A DNA stretch of 64,000 nucleotides from NCBI GenBank assembly GCA_032622095.1, contig CP136064.1, positions 112,146,004 through 112,210,003 on the forward strand, given 5' to 3'. The stretch is from Siphonodentalium dalli. Taxonomy: Eukaryota; Mollusca; Scaphopoda; Gadilida; Siphonodentaliidae. The translations under genes were made by a program, and so were the position numbers. Of this stretch, positions 35,741-46,418 are shown piece after piece. Numbering within the stretch: position 1 is the first letter of the stretch; each line of letters begins with the position of its first letter. A model generated the notes under the pieces. The model ran no database searches, was not told the DNA's origin, and saw only the letters and a list, made by a program, of their open reading frames with translations.

Positions 35741-35879
35741 ACAATAGTTAACTGTCATCAGTGACGAGCGAAGTTTCTCCTCTCGTGTGATGCGAGGATT
35801 ATTTAATAACAATTTAATAATCCTCCGAATCTCACTCGAGGAGAAACTTCATTCGTCGCTGATGACAGTTAACTATTGT
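35741..35879. mobile_element. 139-bp foldback
   Basis: 'acaatagttaactgtcatca' at the left end is mirrored exactly by 'gatgacagttaactattgt' at the right. Pairing continues through 'gaagtttctcctctcg' and 'cgaggagaaacttc' to a 'ggattatt...aataatcc' centre. It is a compact MITE-like hairpin with no coding capacity. Confidence 0.8.
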
Positions 35880-36029
35880 CTATGTATTCATATATATAGT
35901 CTGTGGCAGTGCTTAGAAGTATACGCAATTCGGTAGTATGCATATGTTGTCAAGATCACGAAATTTATATATTCAGAATGTATGTGACCCTGAGATATTT
36001 TACCGACGTCATATGTTTTTTTTGTTAGC

Positions 36030-37057
36030 TGTTATCGATTGAAGCAAGACATTTTGGCAAACATTCAACATGCATACATTATTAGTAATACACTAACAAA
36101 TAACGCTCCTTATTGTTTCATCCAAGATAATGGTGTCCGGTTGACATTATGGGGGACGTCAAACGAACATTTGTGGCTTGTATTCTTCAACATGATATAT
36201 GGAATTATGATGTCATATTATGCAATCTAACTCAATATTATTATACAAATGAAGCCTCTTCTTACAGAGACATGACAAGTTGGAGATTGGATTTTTCTGT
36301 GGGGTTTTTAATTATTCTAGCAGTATCGGAAGGGACAACAAATAACATATAACTTTCAACCTCTCCAATGTATTAACATCCATTGTTTTTGTTGTCTCTT
36401 AATAAATGCTCCGATTATATATACAATGAAGATGATGGTATGTGAAATTCAAGATGTTGCGCCATACAGATTCCAAGAAATTTTTTGTTGAAAATGTCTT
36501 GCAATTGTTAGCTGGATTTATGCAAAAAATGCGTCTGTCCTTTTCATTCAGGTCTAAAACATCATAACACAATTATTGTAGCAGTTGGTTCCCTTATCTT
36601 ATTGAAATATTACCACAGGAAAAAAATTACAGAAACATGAAACTCTTACAATGTATTTATATCGTTATACCAAGAAGAACAGTAACTCTATTGTTGTACT
36701 TTTGTATATAGTTGGGCTGCACGGTTAATAAGCTCTATGCAATGGTCCAAGTGACAATGTAGGATTGCATGCAGACGCGGAATAGTTATCTGACCGGTAG
36801 ATTGGCGGCTCAAAGCACGCGAAGACATGGACGGTCTAGCTTACACATGCCGACTTGTGATATACTTGTGGGGTTTTCAAGTCGATTATGTATGACAACA
36901 TTGTGCTGCTTATGTACAGTTATTTTTTTGGATACTAATTTAATAAACATTTCTTCTAAACTAGTTGCATGGCGACATGTTTTGTTGTAATTGTTGACCA
37001 GAAAGAAAGATCACATCTGAAGACACCGAAATGATACTGAGTTATAAAATACTCAAC
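36030..37057. repeat. Diverged TSP1-block intron sequence (block 4)
   Basis: Shares 'atgttcatt...tctaaaacat', 'ttaataagctctatgcaa' and 'gaagacatg(g/a)acggtctagc' type stretches with the 26.3-30.4 kb blocks and with 32.2-32.9 kb. It shows that whole genomic blocks, not exons alone, were copied. This is the most decayed block, matching the dead exon it carries. 'tcctta ttgtttcatccaag' also recurs at about 36108 and 37305. Confidence 0.6.
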
Positions 37058-37228
37058 CGAGACACGGGTTTTCATTGCAGGAACCTTGTTGAGCAGTGTA
37101 TCCGTCACAGTCGTTTCCGCCGAAGCTAGGTGGCGGATTCGTGCACGTGTGCGTCTATGTCTTGGTTCCACCTCCACACGGTACGGAGCAGCTACTGGAA
37201 TCAGCCCAGTCAGACCACCCACCGTTGA
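37058..37228 (-). pseudogene. Disabled TSP1 exon (nonsense codon and lost acceptor)
   Basis: A 171-base segment, the same length as the three intact TSP1 exons to its left and clearly homologous: GGWSDWADSSSCSVPCGGG, then TCTNPPPSFGGNDCDG. Two lesions remove it from use. The acceptor dinucleotide AG of the sister exons is AA here (plus-strand 37229-37230 reads TT instead of CT). Codon CAG after the GGGTKT stretch is TAG (plus-strand 37155-37157). The donor GTTGAG remains. With phase-1 ends, skipping this exon would leave the rest of the transcript in frame. Most likely a dead copy; an assembly error at two separate sites is less likely. Confidence 0.85.
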
Positions 37229-37447
37229 TTGAAAATAATGTGATGTGGTTTTACTTTCGAAATTAATTTGAATAATATATGCACAGATATATACATTAAC
37301 GCTCCTTATTGTTTCATCCAAGATAATGGTGTCCGGTTGACATTATGGGGGATGTCAAACGAACATTAACTAAGTCTACGTTTGATATTGTTCCATTTCA
37401 GTGTTCGTGGTCGAACTCGCCAGAGATGTAAATATTGTCAAACCTAC

Positions 37448-37543
37448 CTGTTTGACATTGCCACCCCTCATATCCTGGTGCACATATACACGCCTCGTCA
37501 ACACACGATCCTCCGTTGTAGCAAGGTTCATCACAATCAGATT
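37448..37543 (-). CDS. EGF-like domain exon
   Basis: A 96-base exon of 32 codon equivalents, bounded by an acceptor (pyrimidine-rich tract ending TTCCAG) and donor GTAGGT, phase 1 at both ends. It encodes six cysteines in EGF order: CDEPC, then YNGGSC, then CIC, then APGYEGWQC. The NGG turn after the second cysteine and the G-Y-x-G-W-x-C ending are classic EGF features. No Asp/Asn calcium-binding consensus is evident at the start. EGF modules mediate extracellular protein contacts. It is the most upstream exon recognised here, 220 bases ahead of the disabled TSP1 exon. The domain call is firm; its membership of the same transcript as the TSP1 exons is inferred. Confidence 0.85.
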
Positions 37544-37599
37544 CTGGAATGTAGAGGACGAGTCACTGGTGAATTATCGTAGTATAGGTTAGTATGGCT

Positions 37600-39640
37600 A
37601 CACGTGACTCGTCTGGAACACCAAACTACACCAAGTGTGGTCTCATGGCTCTACTATTATGTTATTATGCTAGTGGATATTGTTGCTGGTTTAGTAGAGC
37701 GTGTATTCCGAGTCCATGCAGTAGAAGTTGAAGTTTATCCGTGTATATGATGGAGGTTATAAGAAGTGCACAAATCTTGGGGAATTAGCTTTAATGTATA
37801 TCACACACACCAGCCGTCCAGCATACATACATGTATAACAAAATATAAAACATGAGCAAACTAGCTGCATTGCAACGAAGCACGAGTGCTTGGTGCAATG
37901 CAAATTCGTGGAACCTCTCAGAACATTTTGTCTCGATGTTGTATGTCTTTTGTTTTCGTTGGTGTTGGTTCTATTCTTATAATAGATCAATATCCAACCA
38001 TGCGTATCATTTGTGACATAATATATATAATTCATTGTATAACATTGGGCAGGTTATAACGTTACACAATGGCGCGATAACAATCCATTCCCATGAATTA
38101 TTTGTCTCGATACAATCTAGATATTTTCACACAATAGACCCTTAATTCGAGTCACTATTCATAAATTGGCTTTTTGCGATAATAATATGACGCAAGCGCG
38201 ACTCCATTGTATAGATGTTTTAACAGGTTTTAGCCGAAGGCTAGTAATTGACAACATATCTTGTGATTAGCGCTGATTATGTCAAAGTCGATGTATTGTG
38301 GTAATTTTCACGGCACGCAATAATTAATGATTTGTAACATGCAGTGACCACCATTGTTAGATTCCGTACGAGAAATACTCAGTTATGGAATCGTGTAAGT
38401 TGGAGCAGGGTGGGGGGGATTTATCAACTCTGATATTACCCCCTTACCACGAAAAGACGACTACGGCGTCTTAATTGAAATATGAAGTACTTATTAGACA
38501 ATAAATGCATAATTGTGCAGATGACAGAAGAACAAGTCCTGAGAACATTATATAGTTGTTTGGAGATCAATATGGGAGTCATCATTCCTATTAGAGATAA
38601 AATAAGGTGTGGTTACTCGGTTCTCCAAAAGAAGAGTGATCAATTCTCCTTATTATATGGTGCAGCAACGCACAAGGAAAAAGTTAGAAGAAACAAATAG
38701 GTAGGAATAATTTATCCCAAATTGGGGAAAAGAAAAAAAAATATATATATATACAAATTGAAATATGAAATTGAAGACTGGATCTCTGGAGGTTTATTCC
38801 ATACTAAATGGGCCTACACATAAGTATCCAGTGACGATTCTGTGAGTTTGTACTCAAACGTAAATAAAATCCGCTTATCGGACTAAATGTAAATAAAATG
38901 TAATTAAATTTGCTCTGAGGCAATTAAATGTGAATTCGATTGAACTTAAGCATCTAACGTGTCGATTAGTCATATCATTCTGATATATGCAACATTTAAA
39001 TGTCTTGGTATAAATTCATGTTAACTGGGACATACAGTTGAATAGTATTGGCGTGTGTGAGTTGCGGAACTCTATAGCATGCTGTCGTTTAGTCATGAGG
39101 GAACAAATGCCTTGACCTCATAAGCAACAGTTTATGCGATATGAACATAATAATAATTAAAAAAAAGTAGAAACTAACGTAAGGCTAGCCGAAGGCTAGT
39201 ATATATAAGTTTTTAAATGTATATATAATAATAATAATAATGTTCTGAGAAAATAATGGTCCTTCTGATATCAATGATTTTTGCATTATGTGTATAATAT
39301 GAATTGAATAACTTATATAGTCACTTTGAAAATAACGTGATTTGAAGAAGGAACATATAGTCATGTAGTCACATAATATGTTAGAACAATTAATCTGTTT
39401 CCGTAAATACACGAAGCACCAATGTATCCAATAGATGACATCGAATTTGTCTTTATCCGTCATTGTAATATGTTCTGTTAACTGCAGCAGGTATATCTTG
39501 AATTGTGAGAATTGCTGTATCCATGTGCATAATAACGGACTATACCACATAGTCGGTTTGATCCAGCGCAGGGACTGTACATGTAGAAATGTGTCCTCCG
39601 TCTTGTGGATTCCGAAATCTGTGGCAGAATATTTATAGAG
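37600..39640. other. No gene recognised
   Basis: Holds an AT-rich tract near 38735-38755, an (ATA)n run near 39223-39240 and two 'agccgaaggctag' words (38232, 39188). The 72-residue plus frame at 38482 has no domain signature. Confidence 0.4.
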
Positions 39641-39758
39641 ACGAAGTGTTAACGGAAGAGTTATCGAATCTTGGGTACATTATAGCATTCATGCATTCCT
39701 GAATCGATATCAAAAAGGTGGTATCGCCTTTTATTTCCCCTCAAAATTCAAAAAGTAC

Positions 39759-42191
39759 ATGCGAAAAGTCTACACTGTAAACGAAGTAGCACTAATTGTT
39801 GAGTTCGATGGTAAATTACTTAACCAATCCACAAAAGTAATATTTGTATCATTGTACATTCCTCCCAGCAATTCTAGCTTTTGTAAGACGAAAGATAAAG
39901 ATGATGATATTTTTGAGTGTGTCGAGAAGGCATTAGCTCGGTACAAGAAAAATGAACTTTTAATTATCGGCGGGGATTTTAATGCACGCACAGGTGAATT
40001 GACAGACCACGTGGTATCTGACAGTGATCAGCACACGCCGCTCCCAGATGATTATATAATAGACACGTGCCCTAACAGAGTCAGTATGGATAGTCGTGTA
40101 AACTCTTTTGGACGTCAGCTCATTACTCTTTGCCAAAGTAGTGGTATTCGTATAATTAATGGACGATCTACAGGCGATCGACTTGGTCATCTCACAAGCT
40201 ATCAATATAATGGGGCGAGCGTCGTTGATTATATCCTTATAACAGAGAGTTTTCTTTGTGCCGTTGATTACTTTTGCGTTAAACTTCCAACGGAATTCTC
40301 TGACCATTGTCAATTAGTTCTTCACTTAAAATATGATAATGAACGATGCCAATCATCAAACAAATACTCATATACCCGAATAAGAACACATCTTAAATGG
40401 GCAGATCATAGTGATGAGAAATTGCGTGACGTCATGCATAATACGTCCATGCGAGGACGCTTATCTAACTATAAAACGTATCCCTATCAGCACGATGTTT
40501 GCGGTGCCACAAATGCGGCCAAAGACCTTATGCAAATAATAAAAGACGTGAACATGTACGCATGTTCACGTCGGGTAGTCAAGAGGAAGAGAACACCACG
40601 TAAAAGAAAGTGGTTCGATGGGCATTGTAGGAAACTTAAGCGTGATCTCGTGAAAATCATTAGCGATATGAGGAAGAACCCACTTGAAACAAACCTAAGA
40701 ACACGATATCATGTGAATCGGAAAGCATACAAAAAGTCGCTTAAGACTAAACGACGGGCATTTTACGCAGATATATATTGTAAACTAGATACGTTAGAGA
40801 CAACCAACCCAAAACAATATTGGGAAATCATAACAAAAATGCGACAGAAACAGGTTTCCCAAAATGAACTTGATGCTGATAGATCAGTTGATTTCTTCAC
40901 TAAGCTTTATTGTCCGGAACCTGATAACCCAGATTGTGGATTACCTTCGGTCATATATAAATCTTCCAATCAATCTATTAATAATGATGTCATCACGACA
41001 GAGGAAGTACTTGGTGCTACACGAGAATTAAAAAACGGAAAGGCAATTGGACCCGACCAAGTTTCTAACGAATTGCTTAAGTCGCTCGTTCCTTTGATGA
41101 TTGATGAAATTGTAAAATTGTTTAACTTAATTCTAGAGACAGGACAGTATCCGAGTGAGTGGAGTGAATCTACCCTCACTTTAATTCATAAAAAAGGAGA
41201 CAAAAGTGATCCCAATAACTACCGGGCAATAGCAGTATCATCGTCGGTCGGTAAATTGTTTAATAAAATAATTAATCGTCGATTAATCGCGTTCTTGGAT
41301 GTAAACAATATTATTAGCGAAAACCAATTTGGTTTTTCGAAAGGGAAGAGCACCATTGATGGAGCGTTTGTTCTACACGCGGCCATACAAAAATACAAAG
41401 GGATGTGCAAGCCGCTATATGCTGCGTTCATAGATTTCAGAAAGGCGTTCGACACAGTTAACAGGCAAATACTTTTACAAAAATTGAAATGCGTGGGGAT
41501 TAAGGGACACATAATGCGGGTAATTCAGTCACTATATGACAATAGCTATTATATCACCAAAACAAACAAAGGGTTGGGGCCTTCGTGCTTGTCCACGATA
41601 GGTGTCAGACAAGGGTACATATTGTCACCAAATTTGTTCAAAATCTTTATTGATGACATTAAAAATGTGTTTGACAGCCCTTGCGATGCTGTCCGTATAG
41701 GCAATGATTCACTTAATCACATTTTATTCGCTGACGACCTAGTTTTACTTTCGGATACTCCAAATGGGCTTCAGCGGTGTCTAAACAGACTAAATAGATA
41801 CACGGAGACCAACAAACTCGCCGCGAACACTGATAAAACTAAATGTATGGTGTTAAGATCTAGGAAAGCTAAAACTTCACCAGACTTTCACATTGGAAAT
41901 CAAAAGTTGGAAAATGTCACTGAATACAACTATCTTGAAATTAAATTTAGTAATACTGGTAGATTCATACATGCAATGGAAGAGTTAAGTGCTAAAGGTC
42001 TCAAAGCAATGCATTCACTAATTAATGCATGTACAAAAGACGCACCGATTCCAATATCGACGTCTTTAAAACTCTTCGATAGATTAATTAAGCCGATACT
42101 ATTATATGGAAGCGAATTATGGGGCGTTGAAATAACCACTAAAAATCACGACCGCCTGCCATGTGAAAAGGTACACTTAAAAATACTGTAA
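39759..42191 (+). CDS. LINE ORF2, endonuclease and reverse transcriptase (first part)
   Basis: 810 codons. The open frame starts upstream at about 39641 (GGIAFYFPSKF), so the ATG at 39759 is internal. Endonuclease blocks: LLIIGGDFNARTG near residue 70 and EFSDHCQLVLH near residue 180, which supply the catalytic Asp/Asn and the His. Reverse transcriptase: KAIGPDQVSNELLK, IHKKGDKSDPNNYRAIAVSS, FIDFRKAFDTVN (catalytic Asp, near residue 557), GVRQGYILSPN (usually GxxQGC), and FADDLVLLSD (catalytic Asp pair, near residue 657). It acts by nicking target DNA and copying its RNA there. The frame is lost at a run of five A (42179-42183), where four would keep it open. Confidence 0.9.
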   Translation: MRKVYTVNEVALIVEFDGKLLNQSTKVIFVSLYIPPSNSSFCKTKDKDDDIFECVEKALARYKKNELLIIGGDFNARTGELTDHVVSDSDQHTPLPDDYIIDTCPNRVSMDSRVNSFGRQLITLCQSSGIRIINGRSTGDRLGHLTSYQYNGASVVDYILITESFLCAVDYFCVKLPTEFSDHCQLVLHLKYDNERCQSSNKYSYTRIRTHLKWADHSDEKLRDVMHNTSMRGRLSNYKTYPYQHDVCGATNAAKDLMQIIKDVNMYACSRRVVKRKRTPRKRKWFDGHCRKLKRDLVKIISDMRKNPLETNLRTRYHVNRKAYKKSLKTKRRAFYADIYCKLDTLETTNPKQYWEIITKMRQKQVSQNELDADRSVDFFTKLYCPEPDNPDCGLPSVIYKSSNQSINNDVITTEEVLGATRELKNGKAIGPDQVSNELLKSLVPLMIDEIVKLFNLILETGQYPSEWSESTLTLIHKKGDKSDPNNYRAIAVSSSVGKLFNKIINRRLIAFLDVNNIISENQFGFSKGKSTIDGAFVLHAAIQKYKGMCKPLYAAFIDFRKAFDTVNRQILLQKLKCVGIKGHIMRVIQSLYDNSYYITKTNKGLGPSCLSTIGVRQGYILSPNLFKIFIDDIKNVFDSPCDAVRIGNDSLNHILFADDLVLLSDTPNGLQRCLNRLNRYTETNKLAANTDKTKCMVLRSRKAKTSPDFHIGNQKLENVTEYNYLEIKFSNTGRFIHAMEELSAKGLKAMHSLINACTKDAPIPISTSLKLFDRLIKPILLYGSELWGVEITTKNHDRLPCEKVHLKIL

Positions 42192-42819
42192 AAGGTTACT
42201 CGGAATCGGTAAATTTTCTTCAAACAACGCTGTCCGCGCCGAGTTAGGGAGCCACCCACTATTCATTGATGTGGCATGCAGACTTTCATCATATGTAATT
42301 AAGTTAATGTCACGGTCGGACTGTAATCTTCTCCGCAGTGCTGTGTTGGAACAACAGATGGCATCGGTTAAGAAATCAATCTTTAAAACGGCAGAATCAC
42401 TGGGGTGGAATATTGCAGACCTCCAAAACGCTGGTCCCGTACTGTGTCAATTCAAAAGAAATCTTATTGAAGATTATTATATATATTTTAGACAGAGTCT
42501 CACTGACGAATGTTCAAAAAAGGGAAGTAATAAGTTACGAACATACCGACTTTTCAAACTTAAGTACGAAATAGAACCTTATCTTCTTCACACAACATCA
42601 ATAGAAAATAGAATCGTTTTCACTAGATTGCGAATAAGTAATCATAAATTGGCTATCGAAAAGGGACGACACACACAACCGCCGACGGCAGTGGAACAAA
42701 GGTTTTGTATATTTTGTTCCGATAATGCTATTGAAGACGAAAAACATTTTCTGTTAGAGTGCAGCGCTTACCGCACACAACGTCTCGAGCTCACAAACCT
42801 TATGAAGACACAGTTCTAA
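42181..42819 (+). pseudogene. LINE ORF2, C-terminal part after frameshift
   Basis: Open from 42181 in the frame one base off the preceding part. It begins KYCKRLLGIGKFSSNNAVRA and ends at 42819. It holds RLRISNHKLAIEKGRH and then a Cys/His cluster FCIFCSDNAIEDEKHFLLEC, the C-terminal zinc-binding-like segment found in many LINE ORF2 proteins. The two parts together give one normal-length protein apart from the single extra A, so the copy is probably inactive but very recently so, or the base is a sequencing error. Confidence 0.85.
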
Positions 42820-43105
42820 GACTTTGAAAGCATGACCCAAACTGAACAGCTTGTCAAAATCTTATCCAACAATGTGTCAAATACATGCACTTCAATTTGT
42901 CATATGATCCGAAGATTATTCTCCGCACGTGATGAGCATCGTATCATAAATCAATGAACAAATACAGAATAGATGATCCATTGCACATTCAGCTTGACCT
43001 TATATTAATATAATTTATTATACTGTTCAATACACAATGTACAATTATATGTTATTATGTATGCATACTGTCCTTTTTTGTTTTTGCCAATTAAACTTAT
43101 CTAAT

Positions 43106-43393
43106 CTACTTAGGTTGAGTCCATGATTTCGCGATCGAAATATAGAGTGAAACTTCTGTCCGTGCACAAATTAACAGCTGTCGAATAGCAGATCGGTTGA
43201 ACATCCCAAGAATAGATATCGAGGGGCACCTGTCGTCTGCAAAGTCCCATGTTGGTCCGGTTTGGTCCTCTGCTACGCACATGTATTGAAGAGTATGAAC
43301 TTGAATGAGGAATATGTGGACGCAATCAGAGGAATTCGGAGTCTGCACATGTTCAACAGTTGAGGAGAAAATGGCGGCGATGAAGATATCCAC
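43106..43393 (-). other. Undetermined open frame next to the LINE 3' end
   Basis: Two overlapping minus-strand frames are open here, one of 95 codons beginning MDIFIAAIFSSTVEHVQTPN and one of 71 codons ending CTDRSFTLYFDREIMDST. Neither shows a known domain, and both being open argues for chance. It is recorded because it abuts the LINE insertion site. Confidence 0.15.
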
Positions 43394-43525
43394 AAGATGA
43401 AAATTTCATGAGAAATCATGTACTCACGGAAAAGTCAGGGGTGTTGCAAGCTCCTGAGTTCCAATATTCAATTTGCGTTGACGTTGTACAACATCGGTCA
43501 TTCTCCATCCGATGTAGATATATAT

Positions 43526-44560
43526 ACTACTGGCAGGTTAGCCCGCCACTGGCGTGCTTGGTCAGAAACATGACAATGTTTTATGTTTTGTTTGTGTTTT
43601 TCAATGAGTTGATATTGGGTTTTTCAATATTTTACCCTATTTGACCTTGAATTGTCAAAGGTCATGTCGGGGTCACAATATATAATTTGTGGGTACCCGT
43701 TTGAAGGTTGAGACTGACCCGATGAAAAATTCCCCCGTTCCTAGGAACGACAGACATAAGAATGTTTCACACATGCGACGTCGACGATCCCGTGTGTTTT
43801 TACACTTATATACGAAGTTTGAGCTCACCTAGGGCGGAAAAACAAACACAACACGCTCATGTCTATACACGCCCAGACACAGAAGAGGTATGATTTTTTT
43901 TAACCTGCCCGTGGCCATTGAGCAGCCCCTGACAGAGGTTGTCCACCCTTACGAGATGGTCAATAGTCCCCGCAAAGTTAATCCCGTCGTGAACCCCATC
44001 CTCGCAAAGAGCGGACAGTCAATTAATCCCGTCGTGAACGCCATCACCAACGCGACGTAATTTTTTTTGGTATCACGTTTGCGTAAATACGAAATTGTGA
44101 GTGTTGGTTTGTAACCGGGATTTCTGAGAAGAATTATGCCTATATCCACACTAACTACCCCCCCCCCTAAGCCCTGACCTAAGTGTCATACATACTATAA
44201 CAATGATGTTGTAAGAGTACTATGGCATCCAATAAATCTCCCCGCATAGGAAACCACTCAATGTTCCCGTATATCTCTCTGCAGATGCTAATAACGTTGA
44301 ATGGTAAACAGACGCTCTTTATAGCGATGCGTCAAAAACAAACGCTCTTTAACTATCAACGCGATTAACCCCCGCCGTGCCTTTGCGGTGATTTTGGGAG
44401 TGGAGAAAGGGTGCTCAGAGCTTCTCCAAAACGCGACAACTACGGTGTTCGTTGGTTTTTACACTTATATTCGAAATTTGAGCTCGATGGGTGGTGTCGT
44501 TTTCGATTCTATAAAGTACACACACATATATATACGGAAGTCTCAAAATATATAGTATAG
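43526..44560 (+). mobile_element. Helitron-like tandem unit 1
   Basis: It begins near 'actggcaggttagcccgcca' (hairpin-forming) and runs through 'ggtcatgtcggggtcacaat', 'ccgttcctaggaacgaca', a GC-richer coding-like part and 'caaacgctctttaactatca' to a (CA)n(TA)n end. It is shorter than units 2 and 3: it lacks the AT-rich part after the start and the 'cttacccgatccgcgttct' stretch. No Rep or helicase domain is present. Confidence 0.55.
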
Positions 44561-45769
44561 ACTAGCAGGTTAGCCCGCCACCGGCGGCGTTTGTCCGAAA
44601 CATTTTGAATTATTTTGTTTTTATTTATATATCTTTAATATTATTTTTTTTATATTTAATTTATGTTTTTTTTAATTTGTATTTTATGTTTTGTTTGTGT
44701 TTTTCAATGAGTTAATATTGGGTTTTTTCATATTTTACCCGATTTGACATTGAATTGATAATTTTCAAGGTCAAGGTCATGTCGGGGTCACAATATATAA
44801 TTTGTGGGTACCCGTTTGAAGGTTAAGACTGGCCCGATGAAAAATTCCCCCCGTTCCTAGGAACGACAGACATAAGAATGTTTCACACGTCGACGATCCC
44901 CGTGTGTTTTTACACTTATATACGAAGTTTGAGCTCACCTAGGGCGGAAAAACTTACCCGATCCGCGTTCTTAGGAACACAACACGCTCATGTCTATACA
45001 CGCCCAGACCCAGAAGAGGCATGATTTTTTTAACCTGCCCGTGGCCATTGAGCAGCCCCTGACAGAGGTTGTCCACCCTTACGAGATGGTCAATAGTCCC
45101 CGCAAAGTTAATCCCGTCGTGAAACCCATCCTCGCAAAGAGCGGACAGTCAATTAATCCCGTCGTGAACGCCAGCACCAACGCGACGTAATTTTGTTTGG
45201 TATCATGTGTTGCGTTCTAAAAATAGGAAAGCACTTGATCCCGTATATCTCTCTGCATAATAAATTTCGAGCGATAACGTTGCGTTTGCGTAAATACGAA
45301 ATTGTGAGTGTTGGTTTGTAACCGGGATTTCTGAGAAGAATTATGCCTATATCCACACTAACTACCCCCCCCCCCCTAAGCCCTGACCTAAGTGTCATAC
45401 ATACTATAACAATGATGTTGTAAGAGTACTATGGCATCCAATAAATCTCCCCGCATAGGAAACCACTCAATGTTCCCGTATATCTCTCTGCAGATGCTAA
45501 TAACGTTGAATGGTAAACAGACGCTCTTTATAGCGATGCGTCAAAAACAAACGCTCTTTAACTATCAACGCGATTAACCCCCGCCGTGCCTTTGCGGTGA
45601 TTTTGGGAGTGGAGAAAGGGTGCTCAGAGCTTCTCCAAAACGCGACAACTACGGTGTTCGTGGGTTTTTACACTTATATTCGAAATTTGAGCTCGATGGG
45701 TGGTGTCGTTTTCGATTCTATAAAGTACACACACATATATATACGGAAGTCTCAAAATATATAGTATAG
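44561..45769 (+). mobile_element. Helitron-like tandem unit 2
   Basis: Starts ACTAGCAGGTTAGCCCGCCACC, whose GCCCGCCACCGGCGG core can form a hairpin, and ends at (CA)n(TA)n plus 'atagtatag'. It shares almost all its sequence with units 1 and 3. It carries the only uninterrupted version of a 66-codon frame (44990-45190). The site 'gagTTAAtattggg' at about 44709-44722 is the empty version of the TTAA element inserted in unit 3. Confidence 0.6.
44990..45190 (+). CDS. Small open frame, unrecognised, in unit 2
   Basis: 66 codons starting MSIHAQTQKRHDFFNLPVAI, with a repeated motif VNPVVKPILAK / INPVVNAS. In unit 1 an additional T in the T-run (43895-43902) and in unit 3 a changed TTTTT stretch (about 46732-46738) break the same frame. 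The sequence is conserved among the units on the DNA level, so the open frame may simply be chance. It resembles no known protein. Confidence 0.25.
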   Translation: MSIHAQTQKRHDFFNLPVAIEQPLTEVVHPYEMVNSPRKVNPVVKPILAKSGQSINPVVNASTNAT

Positions 45770-45924
45770 ACTAGCAGGTTAGCCCGCCACCGGCGGCGTT
45801 TGTCCGAAACATTTTGAATTATTTTGTTTTTATTTATATATCTTTAATATTTGTTTTATTATATTTAATTTATGTTTTTTTTAATTTGTATTTTATGTTT
45901 TGTTTGTGTTTTTCAATGAGTTAA

Positions 45925-46418
45925 AGGCACGTGAGGCCTTAGTTGTCGAAAATATTCATATTTGTTCTAATCACCGTAAACAGAAAAACATTAAAACGCA
46001 TACAGTTTCGTTCATATATACCATGACCATCACGTAAACAGCATGTTATCATAAAGACCTACTATATTTTACATAAGCAAGAACCTGATTGTGTTACAGG
46101 AGACAGCACAATGCTACTGGCTAATCACACATAAATGGCATAAACGCTCTTTATTAGTTCCATATCAGGAATTCACCAACAAAGAACGCTCTTTATGTTT
46201 ACCATCATAATATAAACAAACACCAGAAAAGTAACTTTTTATGCTTTTGTTTACATAACAATGGTCAAACATTTGACAATAACATACTGTTTATGCGATA
46301 TTTCTTATTTGTATACGGACAAAGTCTGTCTACATTTTGATGTTCTTTCTGTTTGTGGCGGTTTTTGACGGGTGGAAATATTTTCACATGATACCCACCG
46401 CCAAGGCCAACCGTACCT
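45925..46418 (+). mobile_element. 494-bp TTAA-flanked element, copy 1 (piggyBac-type MITE)
   Basis: The ends AGGCACGTGAGGCC and GGCCAACCGTACCT are imperfect inverted repeats, flanked by TTAA at 45921-45924 and 46419-46422. The sister unit has a single TTAA at this place. The inside holds 'acgctctttattagttccat' and 'atcaggaattcaccaacaaa' type sequence and no transposase. A second copy of exactly the same length lies inverted at 58995-59488. Confidence 0.9.

Larger units (their letters stand above)
20048..37543 (-). other. Partial gene model: EGF/TSP1-repeat extracellular protein
   Basis: Seven exon-like segments on the minus strand line up in transcription order: EGF, a dead TSP1, three similar TSP1, one diverged TSP1, and a Cys-rich end with stop. 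Every visible border is phase 1 (one base of the split codon upstream, two downstream), the usual phase for extracellular domain modules, so any exon joins any other in frame. No signal peptide or first exon was found, so the gene should continue to the right of 37.5 kb, where a LINE lies at 39.6-43.1 kb, or further exons were missed. Introns are filled with repeats. Joining these exons into one transcript is inference from order, strand and phase; separate or alternative transcripts cannot be excluded. Confidence 0.6.
39641..43105 (+). mobile_element. 5'-truncated LINE retrotransposon (endonuclease-RT)
   Basis: Extent from the first open codons of the endonuclease to the end of the 3' region near 'gccaattaaacttatctaat'. 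It lacks the start of the endonuclease, as is typical of incomplete reverse transcription. It carries one single-base frameshift and no other obvious damage, so it is a young copy. Clade (CR1, Jockey, I or another) was not resolved. No target duplication was identified. Confidence 0.8.
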
